The position numbers and the translations under genes are program-made. 64,000 bases of DNA from Cherax quadricarinatus (Eukaryota > Arthropoda > Malacostraca > Decapoda > Parastacidae). Of this stretch, positions 1-10,550 are shown one piece after another. Each line of letters begins with the position of its first letter. Within the stretch, counting starts at the first letter, position 1. The stretch is from positions 1,998,909 through 2,062,908 of the forward strand of contig NC_091374.1 of the NCBI RefSeq assembly GCF_038502225.1, written 5' to 3'. The notes under the pieces are model-generated. The model saw only the letters and a list, made by a program, of their open reading frames with translations, searched no databases and was not told where the DNA came from.

Positions 1-904
1 GGGATGGTAGCAGTTACTGAGCAGGGGATGGTAGCACGGTGTTGTTACTGATGGCAGGGGATGGTAGCACGGTGTTGTTACTGATGGCAGGGGATGGTAG
101 CACGGTGTTGTTACTGATGGCAGGGGATGGTAGCACGGTGTTGTTACTGATGGCAGGGGATGGTGGCAGGGTGTTGTTACTGATGGCAGGGGATGGTAGC
201 AGGGTGTTGTTACTGATGGCAGGGGATGGTAGCACGGTGTTGTTACTGATGGCAGGGGATGGTAGCACGGTGTTGTTACTGATGGCAGGGGATGGTAGCA
301 GGGTGTTGTTACTGATGGCAGGGGATGACAGCACAGTGTTGTTACTGATGGCAGGGGATGGTAGCACGGTGTTGTTACTGATGGCAAGGGATGGTGGCAG
401 GGTGTTGTTACTGATGGCAGATGGTAGACGGTGTTGTTACTGATGGGTGTTGTTACTGATGGCAGGAGATGGTAGCACGGTGTTGTTACTGATGGCAGGG
501 GATGGTAGCATGGGTGTTGTTACTGATGGCAGGGGATGACAGCACAGTGTTGTTACTGATGGCAGGGGATGGTAGCATGTGTGTTGTTACTGATGGCAGG
601 GGATGGTAGCACGGTGTTGTTACTGATGGCAGGGGATGGTAGCAGGGTGTTGTTACTGATGGCAGGGGATGTTACTGATGGCATTGTTACTGATGGCAGG
701 GGGTAGATGGTAGCACAGTGTTGTTACTGATGGCAGGGGATGGTAGCAGGGTGTTGTTACTGATGGCAGGGTATGGTACAACACAGTGTTGTTACTGATG
801 GCAGGGGATGGTAGCACGGTGTTGTTACTGATGGCAGGGGATGGTAGCATGGTGTTGTTACTGATGGCAGGGGATGGTAGCACGGTGTTGTTACTGATGG
901 CAGG
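1..904. repeat. 33-bp minisatellite
   Basis: Tandem 33-bp units share the core gttgttactgatggcagggg followed by atggtagca and a variable c/g or t. The first base of the window is already inside the array, so its left edge is not seen. The unit is a multiple of three without stops in some frames, which creates spurious reading frames on both strands. Near 430 and 670 units are shortened, a sign of slippage or unequal exchange. Confidence 0.95.
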
Positions 905-1747
905 GGATGGTAGCACGGTGTTGTATTGTTACTGATGGCAGGGTATGACAGCACAGTGTTATTACTGATGGCAGGGGATGGTAGCATGGTGTTGTATTGT
1001 TACTGATGGCAGGGTATGAGAGCACAGTGTTATTACTGATGGCAGGGTATGACAGCAGTGCTATTACTGATGGCAGGGGATGGTAGCATAGTGTTGTATT
1101 GTTACTGATGGCAGGGTATGGCAGCACAGTGCTATTACTGATGGCAGGGGATGGTAGCATGGTGTTGTATTGTTACTGATGGCAGGGTATGACAGCACAG
1201 TGTTATTACTGATGGCAGGGTATGACAGCACAGTGTTATTACTGATGGCAGGGGATGGTAGCATGGTGTTGTAGTGTTACTGATGGCAGGGTATGACAGC
1301 ACAGTGTTATTACTGATGGCAGGGTATGACAGCACAGTGTTATTACTGATGGCAGGGGATGGTAGCATGGTGTTGTATTGTTACTGATGGCAGGGTATGA
1401 CAGCACAGTGTTATTACTGATGGCAGGGTATGACAGCACAGTGTTATTACTGATGGCAGGGTATGACAGCAGTGCTATTACTGATGGCAGGGGATGGTAG
1501 CATGGTGTTGTATTGTTACTGATGGCAGGGTATGACAGCACAGTGTTATTACTGATGGCAGGGGATGGTAGCATGGTGTTGTATTGTTACTGATGGCAGG
1601 GTATGACAGCAGTGCTATTACTGATGGCAGGGGATGGTAGGATGGTGTATTGTTACTGATGGCAGGGTATGACAGCACAGTGCTATTACTGATGGCAGGG
1701 GATGGTAGCATAGTGTTGTATTGTTACTGATGGCAGGGTATGACAGC
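905..1747. repeat. 71-bp higher-order form of the 33-bp minisatellite
   Basis: From about 905 the array becomes a two-part unit of about 71 bp. One 38-bp member carries an extra gtatt (gttgtattgttactg) and one 33-bp member carries tatgacagcacagtgttatt. The pair is repeated about eleven times, with some doubling of the 33-bp member, and stops at the unique sequence gttgtgcgg. The change from monomer to dimer shows local re-amplification of a diverged pair. Confidence 0.9.
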
Positions 1748-1844
1748 GTTGTGCGGACCAGAATGTAACAGTTATCACTTAAATAACGTAAGGAATTCTC
1801 CAAGTGGTGCCAGATGACCAAGTAGTTAGGTCAGAGAGATTACA

Positions 1845-3584
1845 CTGCTGCAGTTGTCACTGCTACAGTAGTCAGCGCTAGTCATCACACACTACAGTTG
1901 TCACTGCTACAGTAGTCAGCGCTAGTCATCTCACAGTGCAGTTGTCACTGCTACAGTAGTCAGCGCTAGTCATCTCACACTGCAGTTGCCACTGCTACAG
2001 CAGTCAGCGCTAGTCATCTCACAGTGCAGTTGTCACTGCTACAGTAGTCAGCGCTAGTCATCTCACAGTGCAGTTGTCACTGCTACAGTAGTCAGTCATC
2101 ACACACTGCTAGCTACAGTCAGCGCTAGTCACACACTGCAGTTGTTGCTACCACTGCTGCAGTTGTCACTGCTACAGTCAGCGCTAGTCATCTCACACTG
2201 CAGTTGTCACTGCTACAGTAGTCAGCGCTAGTCATCACACACTGCAGTTGTCACTGCTACAGTAGTCAGCGCTAGTCATCTCACACTGCAGTTGTCACTG
2301 CTACAGTAGTCAGCGCTAGTCATCACACACTGCACTGCAGTTGTCACTGCTACAGTAGTCAGCGCTAGTCATCTCACACTGCAGTTGCCACTGCTACAGC
2401 AGTCAGCGCTAGTCATCTCACAGTGCAGTTGTCACTGCTACAGTAGTCAGCGCTAGTCATCACACACTGCAGTTGTCACTGCTACAGTAGTCAGCGCTAG
2501 TCATCTCACACTGCAGTTGTCACTGCTACAGTAGTCAGCGCTAGTCATCACACACTGCAGTTGTCACTGCTACAGTAGTCAGCGCTAGTCATCTCACACT
2601 GCAGTTGTCACTGCTACAGTAGTCAGCGCTAGTCATCACACACTGCAGTTGTCACTGCTACAGTAGTCAGCGCTAGTCATCTAACAGTGCAGTTGTCACT
2701 GCTACAGCAGTCAGCGCTAGTCATCTCACAGTGCAGTTGTCACTGCTACAGTAGTCAGCGCTAGTCATCACACACTGCAGTTGTCACTGCTACAGTAGTC
2801 AGCGCTAGTCATCTCACAGTGCAGTTGTCACTGCTACAGTAGTCAGCGCTAGTCATCTCACACTGCAGTTGTCACTGCTACAGTAGTCAGCGCTAGTCAT
2901 CTCACACTGCAGTTGTCACTGCTACAGTAGTCAGCGCTAGTCATCTCACACTGCAGTTGTCACTGCTACAGTAGTCAGCGCTAGTCATCTCACAGTGCAG
3001 TTGTCACTGCCACAGTAGTCAGCGCTAGTCATCTCACACTGCAGTTGCCACTGCTACAGTAGTCAGCGCTAGTCATCTCACAGTGCAGTTGTCACTGCTA
3101 CAGTAGTCAGCGCTAGTCATCACACACTGCAGTTGTCACTGCTACAGTAGTCAGCGCTAGTCATCTCACACTGCAGTTGTCACTGCTACAGTAGTCAGCG
3201 CTAGTCATCTCACACTGCAGTTGTCACTGCTACAGTAGTCAGCGCTAGTCATCTCACACTGCAGTTGTCACTGCTACAGTAGTCAGCGCTAGTCATCTCA
3301 CACTGCAGTTGTCACTGCTACAGTAGTCAGCGCTAGTCATCTCACACTGCAGTTGTCACTGCTACAGTAGTCAGCGCTAGTCATCTCACAGTGCAGTTGT
3401 CACTGCTACAGTAGTCAGCGCTAGTCATCTCACAGTGCAGTTGTCACTGCTACAGTAGTCAGCGCTAGTCATCTCACACTGCAGTTGTCACTGCTACAGT
3501 AGTCAGCGCTAGTCATCTCACACTGCAGTTGTCACTGCTACAGTAGTCAGCGCTAGTCATCACACACTGCAGTTGCCACTGCTA
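1845..3584. repeat. 44-bp minisatellite
   Basis: About 39 copies of a 44-bp unit containing cagttgtcactgctacag and tagtcagcgctagtcat. Units differ mainly at catctcac versus catcacac and at actg versus agtg. Near 2095-2165 and 2330 units are shortened or rearranged. The unit carries the 6-bp palindrome agcgct. The preceding 1748-1844 is unique with no recognisable gene. Confidence 0.95.
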
Positions 3585-3988
3585 ACTGCTACTCAAACTA
3601 ATGCTCACAGTATTCAAAATATTTCTTCCCCCTTAAGGGAGAGCCCGAACTAAACCTGTCAACACTAACTGGTACTCAAGCGGTGCTCAACTGATGCTCA
3701 AGGTACAGTTCTAAGAATATTTCAACAATAACGATAATGGCAACACAAGAGAAGGAAAGTCAAAGATCAGCACTGATCTGCCTCGTCTCACAAAGACAGA
3801 TGCTGGGGTTAACACACCTCCAGAATCTCACAGTGCATGACTGCATAACCTTAATATAATAATAATAATCTTTATTTCTACAAGTACATGGTTCAACTTA
3901 TACAGACCATAGCTGACATCAATGACATACTACTACATAGAAAGCCCCTTGTTGTGCAGAGCATTTCCCGCAAATCAGGTTAAGTTTG

Positions 3989-4195
3989 GTAGGTAAGACA
4001 CAAAGGCAACAGTTAGGCAACTTTATTCCGAAACGTTTCGCCTACACAGTAGGCTTCTTCAGTCGAATACAGAAAGTAGGCAGGAACAGTAGAAGAAGCC
4101 TACTGTGTACGCGAAACGTTTCGGAATAAAGTTGCCTAACTGTTGCCTTTGTGTCTTACCTACCAACCTGTCGGTATTTTATACCATTTTGATGT
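3989..4195. mobile_element. Palindromic PLE-like element inserted in the SINE
   Basis: A 207-bp insertion flanked by the identical 14-bp direct repeat tcaggttaagtttg (3975-3988 and 4196-4209), which looks like a target-site duplication. The insert is two head-to-head copies of one sequence: arms of about 72 bp at 3988-4059 and 4093-4164 with a 33-bp loop. Each arm holds gaaacgtttcgg and ends outward in gtgtcttacctacc. After the right arm comes tgtcggtatttt, the 3' end also seen at 24290 and 33755. Placement with Penelope-like elements is inferred from the hammerhead-like fold and the inverted-dimer arrangement. Confidence 0.75.
4026..4067 (-). ncRNA. Hammerhead-ribozyme-like motif in PLE-like arm
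   Basis: On the minus strand: stem I TTCGA, catalytic-core-like CTGAAGA plus an extra A, stem II GCCTAC/GTAGGC with loop TGT, GAA, self-complementary ACGT (stem III), T, then TCGGAA closing stem I. The C3 to A9 and G12-A14 positions of the hammerhead consensus (CUGANGA, GAA) are all present. Activity is not shown; stem III is so short that it would need dimerisation, as reported for other retroelement hammerheads. Confidence 0.65.
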
Positions 4196-4596
4196 TCAGG
4201 TTAAGTTTGTCCCAAGATGCGGCCCACACCTGTCCACTAACACCCAGGTACCTATTTTACTGATAGGTGAATATGGACAACAGGTGTCTTAAGGAAACAT
4301 GTCCTAATGTTTTCACCCGCATCAGGGATCGAACCATGGACCTCAATGTGTGAAGTGAGTGCGCTACCAACCCAGCTACGGGTCAACTTTAATACAAAGT
4401 GAGAGAGGATGAGTATGAGAGTGAGAGAATGTGACACAGTATGACTGTGAATGATTGTGTCAGCGGATGAGGTAAACAGTCCCACCTCACCATCTACAAG
4501 AACGTGATCTACCTGTGATCTACTCTGCTTACAATGATTACTAATGTAGTTTACCCTTCCCTACGCTCAATAATCAGGCACGAGCGTGCTACTCAC

Positions 4597-4744
4597 AGTT
4601 CCGTGGTATCCTCGGGTATGTGAAGGGGCACGTGAGTGAAGCCTCGGTCCCTGCAGTCAACAATACCCTCGGAACAACGACAAGTATCTGGGCACAGCGG
4701 TGGAGTCGGGCACCCGGAGCCATCCTCACGCCTGCTACCTCCTC
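4597..4744 (-). CDS. slit: Slit-like LRRNT exon (internal exon, 148 bp)
   Basis: Internal exon on the minus strand. The acceptor is ttttgatattccag (AG at 4746-4745) and the donor gtgagt is at 4596-4591. The exon is 2 + 48x3 + 2 bp, so it enters in phase 1 and leaves in phase 2. The translation is Gly/Ser-rich, then a leucine-rich-repeat N-cap: C-PDT-C-R-C-SEGIVD-C, followed by RDRGFTHVPLHIPEDTTEL, the run into a first leucine-rich repeat. From family knowledge, CRC(E/D)GIVDCR followed by (V)P..(I/L)P(D/E)DTTEL is typical of the second LRR block of arthropod Slit, a secreted ligand of Robo receptors in axon guidance; the four cysteines form disulphides. No neighbouring LRR or LRRCT exon was recognised in the window, so they must lie outside or be too diverged. 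Another LRR protein with a similar N-cap is possible. An open frame continues beyond both splice sites, but only the exon part looks conserved. Confidence 0.78.
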
Positions 4745-4770
4745 CTGGAATATCAAAATACAAGTGAGTT

Positions 4771-6637
4771 ATACTCAGATCATACCTGTGATACACTCAG
4801 ATCATACCTGTGATACACTCAGATCATACCTGTGATACACTCAGATCATACCAGTGATACACTCAGATCATACCTGTGATACACTCAGATCATACCTGTG
4901 ATACACTCAGATCATACCTGTGATACACTCAGATCATACCTGCGATACACTCAGATCATACCAGTGATACACTCAGATCATACCTGTGATACACTCAGAT
5001 CATACCTGTGATACACTCAGATCATACCTGCGATACACTCAGATCATACCTGTGATACACTCAGATCATACCTGTGATACACTCAGATCATACCAGTGAT
5101 ACACTCAGATCATACCTGTGATACACTCAGATCATACCTGTGATACACTCAGATCATACCTGTGATACACTCAGATCATACCTGCGATACACTCAGATCA
5201 TACCTGCGATACACTCAGATCATACCTGTGATACACTCAGATCATACCTGCGATACACTCAGATCATACCTGCGATACACTCAGATCATACCAGTGATAC
5301 ACTCAGATCATACCTGTGATACACTCAGATCATACCTGCGATACAGTCAGATCATACCAGTGATACACTCAGATCATACCTGTGATACACTCAGATCATA
5401 CCTGCGATACACTCAGATCACACCTGCGATACACTCAGATCATACCAGTGATACACTCAGATCATACCTGTGATACACTCAGATCATACCTGCGATACAC
5501 TCAGATCACACCTGCGATACACTCAGATCATACCAGTGATACACTCAGATCATACCTGTGATACACTCAGATCATACCTGTGATACACTCAGATCATACC
5601 TGTGATACACTCAGATCATACCTGTGATACACTCAGATCATACCTGTGATACACTCAGATCATACCTGCGATACACTCAGATCATACCTGTGATACACTC
5701 AGATCATACCTGTGATACACTCAGATCATACCAGTGATACACTCAGATCATACCTGTGATACACTCAGATCATACCTGTGATACACTCAGATCATACCTG
5801 TGATACACTCAGATCATACCTGCGATACACTCAGATCATACCTGCGATACACTCAGATCATACCTGTGATACACTCAGATCATACCTGCGATACACTCAG
5901 ATCATACCTGCGATACACTCAGATCATACCAGTGATACACTCAGATCATACCTGTGATACACTCAGATCATACCTGCGATACACTCAGATCATACCAGTG
6001 ATACACTCAGATCATACCTGTGATACACTCAGATCATACCTGCGATACACTCAGATCACACCTGCGATACACTCAGATCATACCAGTGATACACTCAGAT
6101 CATACCTGTGATACACTCAGATCATACCTGTGATACACTCAGATCATACCTGTGATACACTCAGATCATACCTGTGATACACTCAGATCATACCTGTGAT
6201 ACACTCAGATCATACCTGTGATACACTCAGATCATACCTGTGATACACTCAGATCATACCTGTGATACACTCAGATCATACCTGCGATACACTCAGATCA
6301 TACCTGCGATACACTCAGATCACACCTGCGATACACTCAGATCATACCAGTGATACACTCAGATCATACCTGTGATACACTCAGATCATACCTGCGATAC
6401 ACTCAGATCACACCTGCGATACACTCAGATCATACCAGTGATACACTCAGATCATACCTGTGATACACTCAGATCATACCTGTGATACACTCAGATCATA
6501 CCTGTGATACACTCAGATCATACCTGTGATACACTCAGATCATACCTGTGATACACTCAGATCATACCTGTGATACACTCAGATCATACCTGTGATACAC
6601 TCAGATCATACCTGTGATACACTCAGATCATACCTGT
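4771..6637. repeat. 22-bp minisatellite beside the exon's splice acceptor
   Basis: About 85 units of 22 bp, core atacactcagatcatacc followed by tgtg, tgcg or agtg. The order of the three variants repeats with a 638-bp period (29 units): the block starting at 5162 recurs at 5800 almost unchanged. The array begins only about 25 bp upstream of the Slit-like exon's acceptor. Its last degenerate unit supplies the candidate branch-point region (ataactcac, minus strand). On the minus strand every unit junction reads cacag/gtatga or a variant. Confidence 0.95.
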
Positions 6638-6993
6638 AACCTGAAAAGTCACAATGACAACGTTACAGCCTATCCCAGACCATTGTTAGGTCAATAGTAC
6701 GGACGGTCTGGCCTCTGACCTGGGGAGGCCTAGAAAACTAGGCTCCAAAAAAGGGGTTAATAGGCTCACACTTGGATATATATTTAGGATTTATGCAAAT
6801 TTAGGTATCTTATTCTCATTAATAAGATATCATGATATGTCACATAGGTTATTATCCTATCTCTGTGTTCCTCAATAAGTGAACAATTGAGCACACAGTG
6901 TTCAAGACAGTGAACACAAGGTTTGATCATCATCTGTGCCTTGAACTGCCAGACGTGTCTGTAAGTAAGCCTAAGCTTTGTTACTACAACATC
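6638..6993. other. Unique spacer, no gene seen
   Basis: Non-repetitive sequence with no recognised coding exon. It holds a short inverted repeat (ggtatcttatt / aataagatatc at about 6806-6833). An 80-codon minus-strand frame here has no recognisable domain or splice context, so it is not called. Confidence 0.5.
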
Positions 6994-7232
6994 AGTTAGG
7001 GTGTAGGGAGAGTAACATTTCAACACTGGCTAGCTCAGGGTGTAGGGAGAGTAACACTCCAACACTGGCTAGCTCAGGGTGTAGGGAGAGTAACACTCCA
7101 ACACTGGCTAGCTCAGGGTGTAGGGAGAGTAACACTCCAACACCAACTAGCTCAGGGTGTAGGGAGAGTAACACTGGCTAGCTCTGGGTGTAGGGAGAGT
7201 AACACTCCAACACCAACTAGCTCAGGGTGTAG
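6994..7232. repeat. 39-bp minisatellite
   Basis: Six units of about 39 bp with core gggtgtagggagagtaacac followed by tccaacactggctagctca or a caccaa variant; one unit near 7165 is shortened. The period is a multiple of three, giving spurious frames on both strands. Confidence 0.92.
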
Positions 7233-7634
7233 GAAAAGTTCCACCTAGGAAGATAAAAGTTAAGGGAGAAGTTATGAGCTGTAACAAGATGGGAAGGGGC
7301 CACCATACTGGGATGGCGGTAGATTATCTCTCCCTAAGTCTACCATGTGGGTAACCCAGCCTCCCACAGGTACACCTGATACGCGTCCAGATTTAAACGT
7401 TTCCTGGGACTGCTCAGCCACTGCGTTGCCAGATGTGCTGATTATTTATACATATGTGAAGGTTATCTGTATACAGTACCTCCCAAATAATAGTAACTCC
7501 AGCACTCCTGGAGGCCAGCCTTTGAAAATACATCGACCTGGTGAAGTCTCCTAGTTCATGTATGTAACTCCTATTGTGTGGTGGAATATGACAGGCAAAT
7601 TATCCTGTGTGAGGGAATATGAGAGCTAGCTTTT
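7233..7634. other. Unique spacer, no gene seen
   Basis: AT-moderate unique sequence between two small tandem repeats. No exon, tRNA or known element was recognised. Confidence 0.5.
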
Positions 7635-7752
7635 GTTCCCACCATGTAACTACTATACAAAACAGGGTGACGCAGACTGTGGATGTTCCCACCATGTAAC
7701 TACTATACAAAACAGGGTGACGCAGACTGCGGATGTTTCCACCATGTAACTC
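7635..7752. repeat. 50-bp tandem duplication (2.3 copies)
   Basis: The segment beginning gttcccaccatgtaactact is repeated at 7635, 7685 and, partially, at 7735, almost without change. It looks like a young duplication that could seed a longer array. Confidence 0.9.
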
Positions 7753-8330
7753 TCCTAGATAACACGGCAGAAGAGCAGCATGAGCACATTACAGCCCTCC
7801 CTCACTGTGCGAGCATACTCTGCGCCTGTCTGCTCGTACATGTTTACCTTTTTGCCGTCTCTTGGCAGGTAGAGAGCCTCTTGACACAGCAGGGGTCGCT
7901 TTCATAACAGCTGGGATCAGTGACACCGCTAAAAGCAGTTAGTGTGCACAAGCGACACTGCCTTGCCACTGTCAATACTTACAAGAGGACCTTAACCTGC
8001 TACTTATTTGCAAGCGCTAACACACGTTCATTATATAAAGGAAACTAATAATGTAGTGATGAGAGGAAAGAGCAGCACAGGATAAGATGGTCAAGTGAAC
8101 GCTGTTTACATAACACTGGTGAGGAGCTCTTCAAGTGAGGTTTAGATAGACACGTAAGCAAACACCAGGACACATTTATTAGACAACATTTCGGTCTTAG
8201 GACCTTGATCACGTCTGCTACGAACACAGCATACAGGGAATACCAGGGCAGTCCTTATCAAAGTACCTATTCCCACCCATATACGTGTCCAACCTTCTCA
8301 CAAAGCTACTCAAGAATTTGCTACAGTACA
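7753..8330. other. Spacer with a PLE 3'-end remnant
   Basis: Mostly unique sequence with no recognised exon. On the minus strand about 8155-8225 carries the hammerhead-like motif described separately, followed by taataaatgtgtcctggtg. From memory this resembles the 3' end of Penelope-like elements in decapods. The rest is unassigned. Confidence 0.5.
8181..8216 (-). ncRNA. Hammerhead-ribozyme-like motif with swapped C3/G8
   Basis: Minus strand order: AGAC (stem I), GTGATCA core, A, GGTC/GACC stem II with loop CTAA, GAA, ATGT, T, GTCT closing stem I perfectly with AGAC. The core differs from CUGANGA by C3 to G and G8 to C. These two bases pair in the known hammerhead structure, so the double change keeps the pair. 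This is the most complete-looking of the motifs in the window. Confidence 0.6.
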
Positions 8331-8455
8331 TCACGACATATATACAACACTTCTGGCTAGACAGTGATAGAGTGAATGACGGAGGATGTGTTTCTTCTTT
8401 GTCGGGTCACCCTGCCTGAGTGGGAGACAGCCGGTGCGTTGAAAGCAACGCGATG
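8331..8455 (+). mobile_element. Dispersed repeat fragment, left partner of inverted pair
   Basis: About 125 bp containing acttctggctagacagtg, gtgaatgacggaggatg and gtcgggtcaccctgcctgag, ending near gcaacgcgatg. Its reverse complement, about 90% alike by eye, lies at 8953-9075. From memory this is the 3' part of a common decapod interspersed repeat whose 5' part resembles 39611-39785. Confidence 0.65.
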
Positions 8456-8633
8456 ATACTCCTCAAACCCAGCCCTTTTCACCGATGAGTGAGATACATG
8501 ACACACGGTGTTTATAAAGTGTTTATACTGATACTGGAGACTGTCAAGGTAATTCCATTTATGAGGTTCAACTTTGTTCCTAATTTCCACGGGCTAATAC
8601 AAGGCTTAAAAACCACTTCCTGACATGCTCCTG
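8456..8633. other. Unique sequence between inverted partners
   Basis: Spacer within the inverted pair 8331-8455 / 8953-9075; nothing recognisable. Two small tandem repeats follow at 8634 and 8777. Confidence 0.4.
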
Positions 8634-8698
8634 CTGGGTGGGTGGTTCATCCTGGGTGGCTGGGTGGTTCATCCTGGGTGGCTGGGTGGTGGTGGTGT
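8634..8698. repeat. Short 22-bp GT-rich tandem repeat
   Basis: Nearly three copies of a 22-bp unit built on ggttcatcctgggtggct, running into a ggtggtggtg microsatellite. Confidence 0.85.
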
Positions 8699-8776
8699 TT
8701 GGGCCATGTGTGGGTCACATGGACATCATCGTGAACGATAGCAGTGCCTGGCTCAAGCACCAGCAGAGTGATTGTG

Positions 8777-8900
8777 GCGCCGCCCACCCACCCACTACAT
8801 GATGGCGCCGCCCACCCACCAACTACATGACAGCGCCACCCACCCACAAACTACATGATGGCACCGCCCCTCCCCTCAATACATAACAGCGCCACCCACA
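8777..8900. repeat. 28-bp tandem repeat
   Basis: About 4.4 diverged copies of a 28-bp unit, gcgccgcccacccaccca then ctacatgatg. The C-rich strand is uninterrupted within each half-unit. Confidence 0.85.
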
Positions 8901-8952
8901 ACACGCAGCATGAGAGACATACACATGTCAACATTCCCTGGTTATGGTTGAC

Positions 8953-9075
8953 CATCGCGTTGCTTTCAACGCACAGGCTGTCACCCACTCAAGCAGGGTG
9001 ACCCGACAAAAAAGAAACATCCTCCGTCATTCACTCCAACACTGTCTAGCCAGAAGTGTTGCATATATGTCGTGA
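8953..9075 (-). mobile_element. Dispersed repeat fragment, right partner of inverted pair
   Basis: Reverse-complement copy of 8331-8455 (caacgcacaggctgtcaccc ... cactgtctagccagaagtgt). The two partners face each other with their presumed 3' ends and enclose about 500 bp. Confidence 0.65.
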
Positions 9076-9369
9076 AATACACACTTTAACAAATCTAAGA
9101 ATCCTACGCTATCTTAAAACAGTACCAGTAAGATAACAAGTATTACTTGCTATCACATATATAGAATTACTTGTATCATTATATTAATGGTTTGTGATAG
9201 CGACAAGTTGGTGTACAAGACACTTGTTATTCAGTTCGGTACAGAGACACTGGTGACAGTGGAAGATGTGGTAATTAGTCCCACAGCCTTGATAGATGTT
9301 CAGTCTTGGTCAATCTGAAGAAGCAAGAGGATGATCACTTACATGAGCCAGAAGGTGCACTAAATTGTT
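9076..9369. other. Unique AT-rich spacer
   Basis: No exon or element recognised between the inverted repeat and the 17-bp array. Confidence 0.4.
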
Positions 9370-9880
9370 CACTCCCACTCAGTGTGCACTCTCAGTGTGC
9401 ACTCTTACCTAGAGTGCACTCCCACCCAGTGTGTACTGCCACCCAGTGTGTACTCCCACCCAGAGTGTACTCCCACCCAGAGTGCACTCCCACCCAGAGT
9501 GCACTCCCACCCAGAGTGCACTGCCACTCAGTGTGCACTCCTACCTAGAGTGCACTCCCACCCAGTGTGTACTGCCACCCAGTGTGTACTCCCACCCAGT
9601 GTGTACTCCCACCCAGAGTGCACTCCCACCCAGAGTGCACTCCCACCCAGAGTGCACTGCCACTCAGTGTGCACTCCTACCTAGAGTGCACTCCCACCCA
9701 GTGTGTACTGCCACCCAGTGTGTACTCCCACCCAGAGTGCACTCCCACCCAGAGTGCACTGCCACCCAGTGTGCACTGCCACTCAGTGTGTACTCCCACC
9801 CAGAGTGCACTCCCACCCAGAGTGCACTGCCACCCAGTGTGTACTACCCAGTGCGTACTCCCACCCAGTGTGCACTCCCG
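9370..9880. repeat. 17-bp minisatellite with 136-bp higher-order unit
   Basis: About 30 units of 17 bp (gtgcactcccacccaga and variants gtgtact, tgccac, cctacctag). The variant order repeats every 136 bp (8 units): the same order starts near 9431, 9567 and 9703. The 17-bp period opens all three forward frames, which explains the reading frames here. Confidence 0.93.
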
Positions 9881-10002
9881 TGTATGTACTGATGTTGTCA
9901 GTAAGTCCACGAACACATTAGTGGTTCTCAGTGTGGTATACGCCACATATACCATTATCTGTGTATATTACACAAACACAATCCCACATACTATAAACTA
10001 CA

Positions 10003-10424
10003 GACTCACACGACCACTAAACTGTTCACTAAACACTCACACGACCACTAAACTGTTCACTAAACACTCACACGACCACTAAACTGTTCACTAAACACTC
10101 ACACGATCACTAAACTGTTCAATAAACACTCACACGATCACTAAACTGTTCAATAAACACTCACACGATCACTAAACTGTTCAATAAACACTCACACGAC
10201 CACTAAACTGTTCAATAAACACTCACACGATCACTAAACTGTTCACTAAACACTCACTAAACTGTTCACTAAACACTCACACGACCACACTAAACACTCA
10301 CACGACCACACGATCACTAAACTGTTCACTAAACACTCACACGACCACTAAACTGTTCACTAAACACTCACACGACCACTAAACTGTTCACTAAACACTC
10401 ACACGACCACTAAACTGTTTAATA
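10003..10424. repeat. 31-bp minisatellite
   Basis: About 13 units of 31 bp: aaactgttcactaaacactc then acacgaccact (or acacgatcact). Around 10250-10320 there are partial units left by deletions. Confidence 0.93.
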
Positions 10425-10514
10425 ACCCTCTTAAGAAAGCCTAACGATAATAACAACTCATTTAAAGATAGGAAGAGCAGCACAATACCGACTGGTTATC
10501 ACCCCCTTCCTTTA

Positions 10515-10516
<2 letters not shown>

Positions 10517-10548
<32 letters not shown>
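10517..10548. repeat. (GT)n microsatellite
   Basis: Sixteen uninterrupted GT dinucleotides. Confidence 0.95.

Positions 10549-10550
<2 letters not shown>

Larger units (their letters stand above)
3858..4384 (-). mobile_element. tRNA-derived SINE, split by a later insertion
   Basis: Read on the minus strand, the element begins near 4384 with a tRNA-like head. An A-box-like stretch lies at 4361-4378 and a B-box-like stretch (ggttcgatccc) at 4325-4335. It runs through a body with tacctgggtgttagtgga and ends in an aataaagattattatt-type tail at about 3858. The same family recurs at 33885-34188 and 51890-52068, with tail fragments at 27389-27455 and 42006-42042. The element is split by 3989-4195. 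Decapod assignment is from memory; the tRNA-like boxes are seen directly. Confidence 0.8.

Noticed and set aside
4768..6637. CRISPR-like regular repeats
   Set aside because: There are no unique spacers: units are directly adjacent, and the setting is eukaryotic. The same applies to the other arrays.
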